Of a stretch of DNA of 64,000 nucleotides, positions 18,892 to 27,178 are shown piece after piece. The position numbers and the translations under genes are program-made. The stretch covers positions 558,001 through 622,000 of the forward strand of contig CAWINK010000002.1 of assembly GCA_963837445.1 (NCBI GenBank), given 5' to 3'. The notes under the pieces were generated by a model. The model made no database searches, was not told where the DNA came from, and worked only from the letters and a program-made list of their open reading frames with translations. The DNA is from JACVRW01 sp963837445. Its GTDB lineage: Bacteria > Actinomycetota > Thermoleophilia > Solirubrobacterales > Thermoleophilaceae. Within the stretch, counting starts at the first letter, position 1. Every line of letters begins with the position of its first letter.

Positions 18892-19874
18892 GAGCTGGCC
18901 TCCGGCGGTGCCACGCCGAGCGGCGTGCCGTTGGTCCGCGCGGGCGTCGTGCGCGCGGACATCTCCGCGAGCTCCAGCGCCGCGGAGGTGGAGTCGGCGT
19001 CGGCGAGCCTCTGGATGCCGTACGACAGCTCGAGGCCGGCGGGCCGGCCCTCGGTCGCGCGCTCCAGGGCCCGCTCGGCGCGGCCCAGGAACGCGAGCGC
19101 GCCCTCCGGGCCCTTGCAGCCCACGAGCACCGCGCTGAGCGCGTCGGGTGACACGCGCGCGAGATAGTCGGTGCGACGGATCGCACCGCCCAGCACCTCG
19201 GCCACGTCCTTGAGCAGCAGATTGGTCATTGCCTCGCCGTAGCGCTCGATCAGAGTGTCGCGACCGCGCAGGTGGCATACCACGAGATACGACTCGACGG
19301 TGCCGCGCTTGCTCAGCTCCCACTCGCGCTCGATGGCGGCTAGAAGGGTCTCACGGTTGGGAAGTCCCGTGATCGGATCGGTGCTGGTGCGGTCGCGCGC
19401 CGCCTCGGCGAGCCTCCGCAGCTCCGCACGCGAGGAGATGCTCTCCCACTCGTACGAGAGGAGTCGAGCGCCCACCAGCAGGAGCTGGGCAACCTCGTGT
19501 GCCGGAGCGGCGCCGTCCACGCCGGTGGCGAGCAGCACGCCCACCACGCGGCCGTCCGCGGCGTCGAGCGGCGCGGCGACCCAGTTGGCCGGTCCGAGCG
19601 CCGCGAGCGACTCGCCGTCGAGCAGATCGCCCGCAGCCGAGCCGATGGCCGGCACCCCGCGCGCGAGGGGGATGACCGAGCCGCGCGGGAGCGCGTCGCC
19701 GCGAGCGTCGATCATGCGGCATTCACCCCCGTCCCAGTCCACCTGGCCAAGCGCGAGGCTGCCGCCCGGAGAGGCGCTTTCGAGCAGGTCGATGACATCC
19801 GTAGCGGCATCGGCAAAGCTGCCGAAGCGGCGCGCGGCGAGGCGGGACAGGGCGTCGAGGATTTGAGTGCTCAT
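18888..19874 (-). CDS. GAF-like plus degenerate GGDEF-domain protein
   Basis: A 328-residue protein. An N-terminal GAF-like sensor (about residues 10-155) precedes a GGDEF-fold domain with the usual entry motif DPITGLPNRETLLAAIERE. At the position of the GGDEF signature it reads RVSPDALSAVLVG, so the metal- and GTP-binding residues are missing and cyclase activity is unlikely. It may be a GTP or cyclic di-GMP receptor or a purely structural module. The start is ATG 19874 (MSTQILDALSRLA). The gene ends in an ATGA overlap with the MshEN/coiled-coil gene, implying joint function. Confidence 0.8.
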   Translation of the reverse strand: MSTQILDALSRLAARRFGSFADAATDVIDLLESASPGGSLALGQVDWDGGECRMIDARGDALPRGSVIPLARGVPAIGSAAGDLLDGESLAALGPANWVAAPLDAADGRVVGVLLATGVDGAAPAHEVAQLLLVGARLLSYEWESISSRAELRRLAEAARDRTSTDPITGLPNRETLLAAIEREWELSKRGTVESYLVVCHLRGRDTLIERYGEAMTNLLLKDVAEVLGGAIRRTDYLARVSPDALSAVLVGCKGPEGALAFLGRAERALERATEGRPAGLELSYGIQRLADADSTSAALELAEMSARTTPARTNGTPLGVAPPEASS

Positions 19875-19933
19875 CCGTCCCTGTCTTGATCGGCAAAAAA
19901 GGGGTGCTTCCGGAGGGTCGGGAGAAGAACTGC

Positions 19934-20656
19934 TTAGAGAAGGCGTTCGAGGTCTGCGAGCGCCGCGCGGGCCGCCAGCACGCCGCCACCGGACCATTCG
20001 GGCGCCGGTTTGATCCGCACGACCTCGACGCCCTCGCTGCCGAGTTCGATCCCGAGGTCGGCGAGGATGCTTTCGGCGAAGCCACTCGGCTGTGGCAAAG
20101 ACACCACCAGCTTCCTATCGCGGATCGTCTTCTTGACCTTCGCGGCGCGTTTGTCCCAGTCGATCAGGAGCTTCTCGGCGTCGTTCGTGCGCCCGAGGGC
20201 CTCGCCATGCAGGCGCAGGTTCAGCTTCCAGTTGTGGCCCTCGCTCATGACCGTCGGCGCGATCCGTGTGAGGTCGTCATACATGTCGCCGTGGGCCTCC
20301 TTCGTACCGAGGATCACGTCCGGGTCGGCGGCCTCCGTGGCGGCGAGGTCGAGCTCGGTGAGCGGTGGGACCACCTCGACGCCCTTCGCGTCGGAGCGCA
20401 GGTAGTCGGGCAGGCGGCCGCCGGGCAGCGCGGCCCGCACCGGCGTGACGCCGAGCGCGAGCGTGTCGCCGAGCGTGTCCGCGCTCAGCGTCATCGGGCG
20501 CTCCGCCACGCCGGGCACCTTGGTGCCCGTGAGCGGGTCGAGGGCGTGCTGCACCTTGAGGGGGCGCTGAGTCTCCCTCGACTCGTCGAAGCCGGACTCC
20601 TGGCAGCCCGCGAGCGCGGCCACGACCGCAAGGGCGATGAGAACGCATCCGCGCAC
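19934..20656 (-). CDS. Siderophore/vitamin B12-type ABC substrate-binding lipoprotein, compact
   Basis: A signal peptide with lipobox ALAGC (VRGCVLIALAVVAALAGCQ) is followed by a periplasmic-binding-protein fold of the FepB/BtuF class (QHALDPLTGTKVPG, TLGDTLALGVTPVRAA, ADPDVILGTKEAH, LTRIAPTVMS). Such proteins deliver ferric siderophores or cobalamin to an ABC importer. No permease or ATPase is adjacent. At about 240 residues it is shorter than the usual 300-340, because the C-terminal lobe is reduced. GTG 20656 is preferred, as it lets the signal peptide begin normally; longer in-frame starts would run into miaA. Confidence 0.75.
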   Translation of the reverse strand: MRGCVLIALAVVAALAGCQESGFDESRETQRPLKVQHALDPLTGTKVPGVAERPMTLSADTLGDTLALGVTPVRAALPGGRLPDYLRSDAKGVEVVPPLTELDLAATEAADPDVILGTKEAHGDMYDDLTRIAPTVMSEGHNWKLNLRLHGEALGRTNDAEKLLIDWDKRAAKVKKTIRDRKLVVSLPQPSGFAESILADLGIELGSEGVEVVRIKPAPEWSGGGVLAARAALADLERLL

Positions 20657-20676
20657 GAGCGGTATTACTAGCGATC

Positions 20677-21588
20677 GTGGCGAGCTCGGACCCACTGATA
20701 GCGATCTTCGGCCCCACCGGTGTGGGCAAGACAGCCGTTGCCATGGAGATCGCGGAGCGGCTGCGCGCGTGTGGGGAGGACCCCGTTGCGATCTCGGCGG
20801 ATGCCCTCCAGGTGTACAGGGGGCTCGAGATCCTCACCGGTGCGGCCAGCGCCGAGGAGCGCGCGCTGCTCGAGCACCGCCTGCTCTCCTTCGTGCCGGT
20901 CACGGAGACGTTCTCAGCGGGCCAGTTCGCTGCGCTGGCGCACGCCGAGATCGACGCCGCGCTCGCCCACGGGCGGCGCCCGATCGTGGTGGGCGGCACG
21001 GGCCTCTACCTCCAGGCCGCGCTCACGGACCTGGAGCTGCGCCCTCCGCCGCCTCCGGGAGTGCGCGAGCGCATCCTCGCGGACCTCGAAGCCCGCGGCG
21101 CGGCAGCGCTGCACGCCGAGCTCGCCGAACGTGCGCCCGCGGCGGCAGAGGCGGTGGACCCGGGTGACCGCACGCGCATCGTCCGGGCACTCGAGCTGCT
21201 CGAGATGGGGGAGGAGCCCGCCCCGGTAGGGGATGCGTCTCGGCTCTGGACGGCCGAGCTGCGCAGGCCCACGCTCCTCTTCGGACTCACGATGGAGCGC
21301 GAGCGGCTCTACGAGCGCATCGACGCACGCGTGGACGCGATGCTCGCGGCGGGCGCCGAGGAGGAGGTGCGCCGAGCCGACGCCGCGGGCGCCTCGGCGA
21401 CGGTCCGCAAGGCACTCGGATTCGAGGAGCTTCTGCACGGCGACTCCGATGCGATGAAGCGTCGGACGCGCAACTACGCGAAGCGCCAGCTCACCTGGAT
21501 GCGCAGGCTCGAGGGTGCCAACTTGCTTGACGCGGAGGCCGACCCGGCAGGTAAGGTGGTCAGTCTTACCCTGGAGGAGGACTCGTGA
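20677..21588 (+). CDS. miaA: tRNA dimethylallyltransferase
   Basis: Transfers a dimethylallyl group to A37 of tRNAs reading UNN codons, giving i6A, the substrate of MiaB. The 303-residue protein has a P-loop (FGPTGVGKTAVAMEIAERL), ISADALQVYRGLEILTG, VVGGTGLYLQA and the C-terminal NYAKRQLTWMRR. GTG 20677 is preceded by a short divergent spacer shared with the binding lipoprotein. The stop overlaps the next start (GTGA). Confidence 0.96.
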   Translation: MASSDPLIAIFGPTGVGKTAVAMEIAERLRACGEDPVAISADALQVYRGLEILTGAASAEERALLEHRLLSFVPVTETFSAGQFAALAHAEIDAALAHGRRPIVVGGTGLYLQAALTDLELRPPPPPGVRERILADLEARGAAALHAELAERAPAAAEAVDPGDRTRIVRALELLEMGEEPAPVGDASRLWTAELRRPTLLFGLTMERERLYERIDARVDAMLAAGAEEEVRRADAAGASATVRKALGFEELLHGDSDAMKRRTRNYAKRQLTWMRRLEGANLLDAEADPAGKVVSLTLEEDS

Positions 21589-24023
21589 AGCGCATCGTCG
21601 TAGCGGCCATGATGGCCGCTTTCTGTCTCGCCGTCGCTGCCCCTGCCCATGCCGTCCGTGACTACTCGAGCACGGCGCTCAACATCATCCCGTCGGGGCA
21701 GTGGGGAGCCGTGCCGGTGCCGCCGAAGGCGGATGACCAGGCGAGGATGTACGACGCGCTCACCCCGCTCTTCGACGACGTGAAGAGGGCCGACCTCCTC
21801 CGCAACTTCAAGTCGGAGAAGCTCGGCATCAAGGGCCAGGGACGCATGCGCCGCGAGCGCGTGCCCCGCAAGGGCGTGCGGATCTTCCGCGACAGGTTCA
21901 ACGTGCCGCACATCTACGGCCGCACGAACGACGACGTGACCTGGGGCGCGGGCTGGGTGGTGGCCCGCGACCGCGAGCTGCTCCTCGAGCAGGCGCGCTA
22001 CAACGCTCGCGTCGCGGTCGTGGACGCGCCAGGCCTGAGCGCGATCGGGCTCGTGGTGGGTCTGAAGACCTTCCAGCCCAGCGCGCAGACCGAGCGCGAG
22101 CTCGCCAAGGAGGTCGGGAAGCTGAGGAAGTACGGCAAGGCCGGCCGCCGGGTGCTGCACGACATGGCCGTCTACGTGAAGGGCGTGAACGCCTACTACA
22201 GGGCCAACAAGAAGACCCACAAGCCGTGGACGATCCGCGACGTGATCGCATTCAACGCGATCAAGAGCCAGCTGTTCGGGCAGGGCGGCGGTGGCGAGGT
22301 GGACGCGGCGCAGATGCTGGACGGCCTTCAGGATTCGCTTGGCGCGGACAGGGGTCTGTCCGTTTGGAACGACCTGCGCCAGCGCCAGGATCCAGAGACG
22401 CCGGTCTCGATCAAGAAGCGCTTCCCGTACGGACCCGCCAGCTCGGACCGCAGCGGCAACGTGGTGCTGGACAACGGCTCGTTCCAGCGCGTGCCCATGC
22501 CCGGAGTGGCCGCCTCGAAGGCGGCACAGGGCGCCTTCCGCGACCACGCCAGCAACGTGCTGATGGTGGCCGGCAAGCGCTCGAGGTCAGGGCACCCGCT
22601 GTTCGTGGGCGGCCCTCAGATCGGGTACTTCTATCCGGGTCTCACGCTGGAGATGGACCTGCACGGCCCGGGCTGGAGCGCCCGCGGCGCCACCTCCGCG
22701 CCGTTCCCGGGCTACATCCTGATCGGCCGCCGCGAGGACTTCGTCTGGACGCTCACCTCAGCGGGCGCGGACATCGTCGACATCTACGTCGAGACGCTCT
22801 GCGGCGGAAGCGACACCAAGTACCTCTACCGCGGCCAGTGCGTGGACATGAGTCACTTCAACGCGGGCACGCTCGAGAACCAGACGGTGGAGTTCAACCG
22901 CACCGTGCACGGGCCGGTGGTCGGCTACGCGACCGTGGGCGGCCGCCGCGTGGCGGTGTCGCGCAAGCGCTCGAGCTACCTGCTCGACGGCGTCGATCTG
23001 CTGCTGTTCCGGCAGCTCACGCGCGGCAAGGTGCCGAACGCGCGAGCGTTCCTGAAGGCGGCGGCCGTGTCGCCGCAGACGTTCAACACCTTCTACGCGG
23101 ACAGCAAGCAGGTCGCGCAGATCACCACAGGGCGGCTGCCGCTGCGGCCGGCGAGCGTGGACGCAGGCCTCCCGACGGACGGCCAGGGCCAGCACGAGTG
23201 GCGCGGCTTCCTTAAGCCCAAGGCGCACCCGCAGGGGATCCTGAATGGTGGCGTGCTGAACAACTGGAACAACAAGCCGGCGAGCGGCTTCCCCGCCGCC
23301 GACGATCAGTGGGCGTACGGGTCGATCGGCCGTGTGGACCTGCTGAACGACAACACCGCGAAGGTGAGGAGGCACACGCTGGCCACTCTCACGGGCGCGA
23401 TGAACGCCGCTGCCACGCAGGACGTGCGGGCGATGAAGTTCGTGCCGCTGCTGGCACGGCTGCTGAAGGGCGGCACGTCGCCGAGCGCCCGTGCCACGCG
23501 CATGCTCGAGCTACTCGAGGACTGGCGGGTGCAGGGCGGAAGCCGCCTCGACAAGGACCTCGACGGCAAGATCGACCACCCTGGCGCCGCGATCCTCGAC
23601 ACCGCCTGGAACCGGCTGGCCGACGCCGCGATGACACCGGTGCTCGGCAAGCCGCTCGCCGATCAGCTCGGCAGCACGGTCCACAGCCGCTACGACCTGC
23701 CGCCGAGCGGCCAGTTCAGCGGTTGGCACATGTACATGAGCAAGGACCTGCGCTCGCTGCTGGGTGAGTCCGTGAAGGGCCCGTTCGCGAACCGCTACTG
23801 CGGCAACGGGGACGTGAACGTCTGCCGGGCGGCGCTGTGGGCGGCGCTCGAGGCCGCGGGCGTGGAGCTCGAGGCGGCCCAGGGCGGCGATCCGGCTGCC
23901 TGGCGCGCGGACGCCACGCGTGAGCGGATCGGCTTCCTGCCAGGCCTGCTCAAGCACACGATCCGGTACACGAACAGGCCGAGCGGAATCCAGCAGGTCA
24001 TCGAGTTCTCAGGCCACCGCTGA
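21585..24023 (+). CDS. Secreted penicillin-acylase-family (Ntn) amidohydrolase
   Basis: An 812-residue exported hydrolase. A signal peptide (about residues 1-23, AAPAHA) is followed by the alpha region (RIFRDRFNVPHIYG, GAGWVVARDRELLLEQAR). The autoproteolysis/catalytic serine is in HASNVLMVAG at about residue 323 and becomes the N-terminal nucleophile of the beta chain, with GYFYPGLTLEMDLHG and GYILIGRREDFVWTLTSAGAD downstream. The family cleaves amide bonds of beta-lactams, acyl-homoserine lactones or N-acyl amino acids; the substrate here is unknown. The GTG start overlaps the miaA stop, an unexpected pairing with a tRNA enzyme. Confidence 0.88.
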   Translation: MKRIVVAAMMAAFCLAVAAPAHAVRDYSSTALNIIPSGQWGAVPVPPKADDQARMYDALTPLFDDVKRADLLRNFKSEKLGIKGQGRMRRERVPRKGVRIFRDRFNVPHIYGRTNDDVTWGAGWVVARDRELLLEQARYNARVAVVDAPGLSAIGLVVGLKTFQPSAQTERELAKEVGKLRKYGKAGRRVLHDMAVYVKGVNAYYRANKKTHKPWTIRDVIAFNAIKSQLFGQGGGGEVDAAQMLDGLQDSLGADRGLSVWNDLRQRQDPETPVSIKKRFPYGPASSDRSGNVVLDNGSFQRVPMPGVAASKAAQGAFRDHASNVLMVAGKRSRSGHPLFVGGPQIGYFYPGLTLEMDLHGPGWSARGATSAPFPGYILIGRREDFVWTLTSAGADIVDIYVETLCGGSDTKYLYRGQCVDMSHFNAGTLENQTVEFNRTVHGPVVGYATVGGRRVAVSRKRSSYLLDGVDLLLFRQLTRGKVPNARAFLKAAAVSPQTFNTFYADSKQVAQITTGRLPLRPASVDAGLPTDGQGQHEWRGFLKPKAHPQGILNGGVLNNWNNKPASGFPAADDQWAYGSIGRVDLLNDNTAKVRRHTLATLTGAMNAAATQDVRAMKFVPLLARLLKGGTSPSARATRMLELLEDWRVQGGSRLDKDLDGKIDHPGAAILDTAWNRLADAAMTPVLGKPLADQLGSTVHSRYDLPPSGQFSGWHMYMSKDLRSLLGESVKGPFANRYCGNGDVNVCRAALWAALEAAGVELEAAQGGDPAAWRADATRERIGFLPGLLKHTIRYTNRPSGIQQVIEFSGHR

Positions 24024-24332
24024 GGCGCGCGCCTCACCGCGCCTGACCCAGTTCCCGAGGTCGCCGTCGTCGTCGGTGGCCTCGGGTGCCACGAGGAGCC
24101 AGCCCTTCATGGGCCGGCCGGCCATGTCCGCGCGGCGGACGCCGGGCTCGGACTCGAGTGCCCCTGCCTCGGCCGGCTCCACGCGCACGAGCAGGTCATC
24201 TCCCATCACCCCGCAGGCCATCTTCCCGGCCACCAGGAAGCAGATTCCCCCGAACATCCTGCGCTCGTCCACGTCCGAGCGGGTGCCGAGCAGGGCGCGT
24301 ATTCGCTCTGCCAGTCCCTCGTCGAAGGCCAT
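24009..24332 (-). CDS. TfoX N-terminal domain protein
   Basis: A 107-residue protein with the TfoX_N pattern: LAERIRALLGTRSDVDERRMFGG near the start, CFLVAGKMACGVMGDDLLVRV, then RPMKGWLLVAPE. The domain is named for competence regulators, but stand-alone copies are common and uncharacterised. The 3' end overlaps the acylase gene by 15 bases (convergent). It is divergent from the ArsR gene. Confidence 0.85.
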   Translation of the reverse strand: MAFDEGLAERIRALLGTRSDVDERRMFGGICFLVAGKMACGVMGDDLLVRVEPAEAGALESEPGVRRADMAGRPMKGWLLVAPEATDDDGDLGNWVRRGEARASAVA

Positions 24333-24352
24333 GCCCGCAGCGTATCAGAGTT

Positions 24353-24387
24353 TAAGTTGACACTTACGTTAGGATATGCTTACATAT
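24353..24387 (+). promoter_or_regulatory. arsR-family promoter with two palindromes
   Basis: TTGACA (24357-24362), a 17-base spacer and TTACAT (24380-24385) form a good sigma-70-like promoter in a short AT-rich patch. Two inverted repeats overlap it: TAAGT-TGAC-ACTTA (24353-24366) on the -35 element and ATATG-CTTA-CATAT (24374-24387) on the -10 element. That is the expected position for an autorepressor. The ArsR ATG at 24396 would be only a few bases from the transcript start, so the mRNA is nearly leaderless. Confidence 0.7.
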
Positions 24388-24395
24388 GGCAAGTC

Positions 24396-24719
24396 ATGGA
24401 AGCCGCCCTCAAAGCGATCGCCGCGCCGCACCGGCGCCAGATCCTGTCGCTCGTGCGCGACGAGGAGCTCTCCGCGGGTGAGATCGCCGGCCATTTCGAC
24501 GTGACCCGGCCGGCGGTCTCGCAGCACCTGGGCGTACTGAAGGAGGCCGGACTCGTGGACGAGCGACGCAACGGCACCAGGCGCATGTATCGCGCACGCC
24601 CTGAGGGGCTCCAGCCGGTCAGGGAGTTCCTCGAGCAGTTCTGGGACGAGCGGCTCGATGCGCTGAAGCGCGAGGCGGAAATCGAGGAAAGGAAGAAGCG
24701 AGATGGAAGCGAGCACTGA
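24396..24719 (+). CDS. ArsR-family winged-helix regulator
   Basis: A 107-residue repressor-type protein: MEAALKAIAAPHRRQILSLVRD, helix-turn-helix GEIAGHFDVTRPAVSQHLGVLKEAGLVDERRNG, and a C-terminal helix. No metal-binding Cys pair is visible, so it belongs to the non-metal subgroup usually paired with SRPBCC/AHSA1 proteins, as here. ATG 24396 fits the family start. The next gene overlaps it by 17 bases. It probably represses its own operon through the palindromes at 24353-24387. Confidence 0.9.
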   Translation: MEAALKAIAAPHRRQILSLVRDEELSAGEIAGHFDVTRPAVSQHLGVLKEAGLVDERRNGTRRMYRARPEGLQPVREFLEQFWDERLDALKREAEIEERKKRDGSEH

Positions 24720-25164
24720 TACCGCAGTCCGGCGCGAGATCGCGATTGCGGCAAGCCCGGAGACCGTGTGGGAGTTCCTTGTGCAACCGGAGAAGGCGAC
24801 CCGCTGGATGGGCCAGGCCGCGTCGCTCGACCCGCGCCCGGGTGGCGAGTACCGCGTGGAGGTCATTTCAGGCAACGTCGCGCAGGGCGAGTTCGTGGAG
24901 GTCGATCCCCCTCACCGCCTGGTCTGGACCTGGGGCTGGACGGACGAGAGCCAAAGCCCCGTGCCGGTCGGCTCGACCAGGATCGAGGTGGAGCTCGAGC
25001 CCGACGGCGACGGCACGCTGCTGCGCTTCACGCACAGCGGCCTGCCGGACGCGGACGCCACGCAGAAGCACGGACACGGTTGGGACCACTACCTGGAGCG
25101 CCTCGCGGTCGTCGCACGTGGGGACGACCCGGGCCGCGATACCTGGCTCGATGGCATGAAGTAG
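24703..25164 (+). CDS. SRPBCC/AHSA1-type ligand-binding protein
   Basis: A 153-residue START/Bet v1-like helix-grip protein: VRREIAIAASPETVWEFLVQPEKATRW at the start, HRLVWTWGWTDE in the middle, and GWDHYLERLAVVARGD at the end, as in the AHSA1 family. Such proteins bind a hydrophobic ligand. Coupling to an ArsR regulator is a widespread pairing of unknown signal. Confidence 0.88.
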   Translation: MEASTDTAVRREIAIAASPETVWEFLVQPEKATRWMGQAASLDPRPGGEYRVEVISGNVAQGEFVEVDPPHRLVWTWGWTDESQSPVPVGSTRIEVELEPDGDGTLLRFTHSGLPDADATQKHGHGWDHYLERLAVVARGDDPGRDTWLDGMK

Positions 25165-25186
25165 GCGTTGCATAGAGTCCCGCGCC

Positions 25187-26032
25187 GTGCACTTCGAGAA
25201 GTGGCAGGCGCTGGGCAACGACTATGTGATCGTCGAGGAACGTGAGCTGCCGTTCGAGCTGACCCCCGGCCGCGTGAGCGTGATCTGCGCGCCGCACACG
25301 GGGATCGGCTCGGACGGCGTTCTGCTGATCCGGGCCACGGACGAGCCGGGGTTCGTGGCCGAGGTGCGCATCTACAACCCGGACGGCTCCGAGGCCGAGC
25401 TGTCCGGGAACGGCGTGCGCCAGGCCGTGATGTACCTGCGCCGCAAGGGCTGGACAGACGAGGACAGCTTCTCGGTGCGCACGGCCGCCGGCGAGATCCG
25501 CCCCCACATCCAGGGCGACCTCTGCACGATGGACATCGGCCGCGTGCGCCTGCGCGCGGAGGCCGACTTCCCAAGCGGCGGCCACGACGGCGCCGGCACG
25601 CTCGAGGCGGGTAGCCGTGAGTTCGCCTTCCAGTTCGTCCAGGTGGGCAACCCGCAGGTGGCGATCGAGGTCACGGACGGACTCGAGGAGCTCGTGCTCG
25701 AGCGCTACGGGCCCTTCATCGAGCAGAGCGAGCTGTTCCCCAACCGCACGAACGTGTCGTTCTGGCAGCGCACGGGCCACGCCGAGATCCGCGCGCGCAT
25801 CTTCGAGCGCGGGGTGGGGGAGACCATGTCGTCGGGCACCGGCGCCACGGGCGCGGCCGTGGCGGCCACCCTCCGCGGGGTCGAGAGCCCGGTGACCGTG
25901 GTGCTGGACGGCGGCGAGCTCGTGGTGCACGTGGGCGAGGACCTGACCGTGAATCTGACCGGCTGGGCGCGACCCGTCTACGCCGGCACCCTGAGCGAGG
26001 AATTCCTGAAGGAGCTGAATGCAACCGAGTAG
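25187..26032 (+). CDS. DapF-like diaminopimelate epimerase homologue with Ser at both catalytic Cys sites
   Basis: The 281-residue protein aligns throughout with DapF: FEKWQALGNDYVIVEE, NPDGSEAELSGNGVRQ, VQVGNPQVAIEV, ELFPNRTNVSFW and FERGVGETMSSGTGATGAA. DapF uses two cysteines as acid and base (CGNG, and ACGTG later). Here they are Ser73 (TCC codon) and Ser216 (TCG codon). It may be a serine-using epimerase, an enzyme of altered reaction, or inactive. It sits directly before the aminotransferase dapL with a 14-base overlap, so a role in the DAP pathway is still the simplest reading. Starts at GTG 25187. Confidence 0.8.
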   Translation: MHFEKWQALGNDYVIVEERELPFELTPGRVSVICAPHTGIGSDGVLLIRATDEPGFVAEVRIYNPDGSEAELSGNGVRQAVMYLRRKGWTDEDSFSVRTAAGEIRPHIQGDLCTMDIGRVRLRAEADFPSGGHDGAGTLEAGSREFAFQFVQVGNPQVAIEVTDGLEELVLERYGPFIEQSELFPNRTNVSFWQRTGHAEIRARIFERGVGETMSSGTGATGAAVAATLRGVESPVTVVLDGGELVVHVGEDLTVNLTGWARPVYAGTLSEEFLKELNATE

Positions 26033-27176
26033 CCGACTGGACCGCCTGCCGCCGTACCTGTTCGCCGAGCTGGAGCGAAAGATCCGCGAGAAGAAGGCCG
26101 CGGGCGTGGACGTGATCAGCCTCGGGATCGGCGACCCCGACATGGCGACGCCTCGACCCGTGATCGACGCGCTGGCCGCCGCCGCAGCCGACCAGGGCAC
26201 CCACCAGTACCCGTCCAACCGCGGGCGTCCCGAGCTGCGCGAGGCCTTTGCACGCTTCTACGAGCGCCGCTTCGGGGTGACTCTCGACCCCGAGTCCGAG
26301 GTGATTCCCGCGCTCGGCGCGAAGGAGTGCGTGTTCAACCTCAATCTCGCGTTCCTCGACCCGGACAGCGTGGCCCTGGCGGCCGACCCCGGCTATCCCG
26401 TGTACACCGGCGGCCCGCTGCTCGCCGGCGCGGAGGCGGTGCTCATGCCGCTGCTGCCCGAGCGCGGCTTCGCGCCCGATCTCGACGCGATCGGGGGGGA
26501 CGTGGCGGAGCGAGCGCGGCTCCTCTACCTCAACTACCCGAACAACCCGACCGGCGCGATCGTGCCCGACGGGCTCTTCGAGCGGGCGGTGGAGTTCGGG
26601 CGCGAGCACGACGTGCTGATCGTGCACGACGCGTCGTACACGGAGACGACCTTCGACGGCTACGTGGCGCCGAGCTTCCTGGAGACCCCCGGGGCCAGGG
26701 AGGTCGGGGTGGAGGTCTTCTCGCTCTCCAAGGGCTGGAACATGACCGGCTGGCGCACGGCGGCGATCGTGGGCAACGCCGAGGCCGTGGCGGCCTACTG
26801 GAAGCTCAAGACCAACATCGACTCGGGCATGTTCGAGGCGGTGCAGCTGGCGACGGCGGCAGCGCTCGACGCCGGCCCGCCGGCCGAGATGAGCCAGATC
26901 TACCAGCGCCGCCGCGACCTCGTCTGCGACGCGCTCGCCGAAATCGGCGTGGACGTGACGCCACCCAAGGGAACGATCTACGTCTGGGCGCCGGTGCCCG
27001 AGGGGCACACCTCGGCGTCCTACTGCGAGCTGGTCCTCGAGGAGTCCGGTGTGGTCGTGTCGCCGGGAGGCTCCTACGGACCCAACGGCGAGGGCTTCTT
27101 CCGCATCTCGCTCACCGTTCCGGACGAGCGCCTTGCCGAGGCCGTGGAGCGCATCCGCGGGAGCCTCGGGGGATAG
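26019..27176 (+). CDS. dapL: LL-diaminopimelate aminotransferase-type PLP enzyme
   Basis: A class I/II aminotransferase of 385 residues. It begins LDRLPPYLFAELERKIREKK and has SLGIGDPDMATP, YPVYTGG, LYLNYPNNPTGA, the PLP-lysine motif SLSKGWNMTGWRTA and the C-terminal GFFRISLTVPDERLAEAVERI. These fit DapL, which makes LL-DAP directly from tetrahydrodipicolinate and bypasses the succinylase/acetylase steps. Coupling to the DapF homologue supports this. DapC-type or another amino acid specificity cannot be excluded from motifs alone. Confidence 0.82.
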   Translation: MQPSSRLDRLPPYLFAELERKIREKKAAGVDVISLGIGDPDMATPRPVIDALAAAAADQGTHQYPSNRGRPELREAFARFYERRFGVTLDPESEVIPALGAKECVFNLNLAFLDPDSVALAADPGYPVYTGGPLLAGAEAVLMPLLPERGFAPDLDAIGGDVAERARLLYLNYPNNPTGAIVPDGLFERAVEFGREHDVLIVHDASYTETTFDGYVAPSFLETPGAREVGVEVFSLSKGWNMTGWRTAAIVGNAEAVAAYWKLKTNIDSGMFEAVQLATAAALDAGPPAEMSQIYQRRRDLVCDALAEIGVDVTPPKGTIYVWAPVPEGHTSASYCELVLEESGVVVSPGGSYGPNGEGFFRISLTVPDERLAEAVERIRGSLGG

Positions 27177-27178
27177 GC

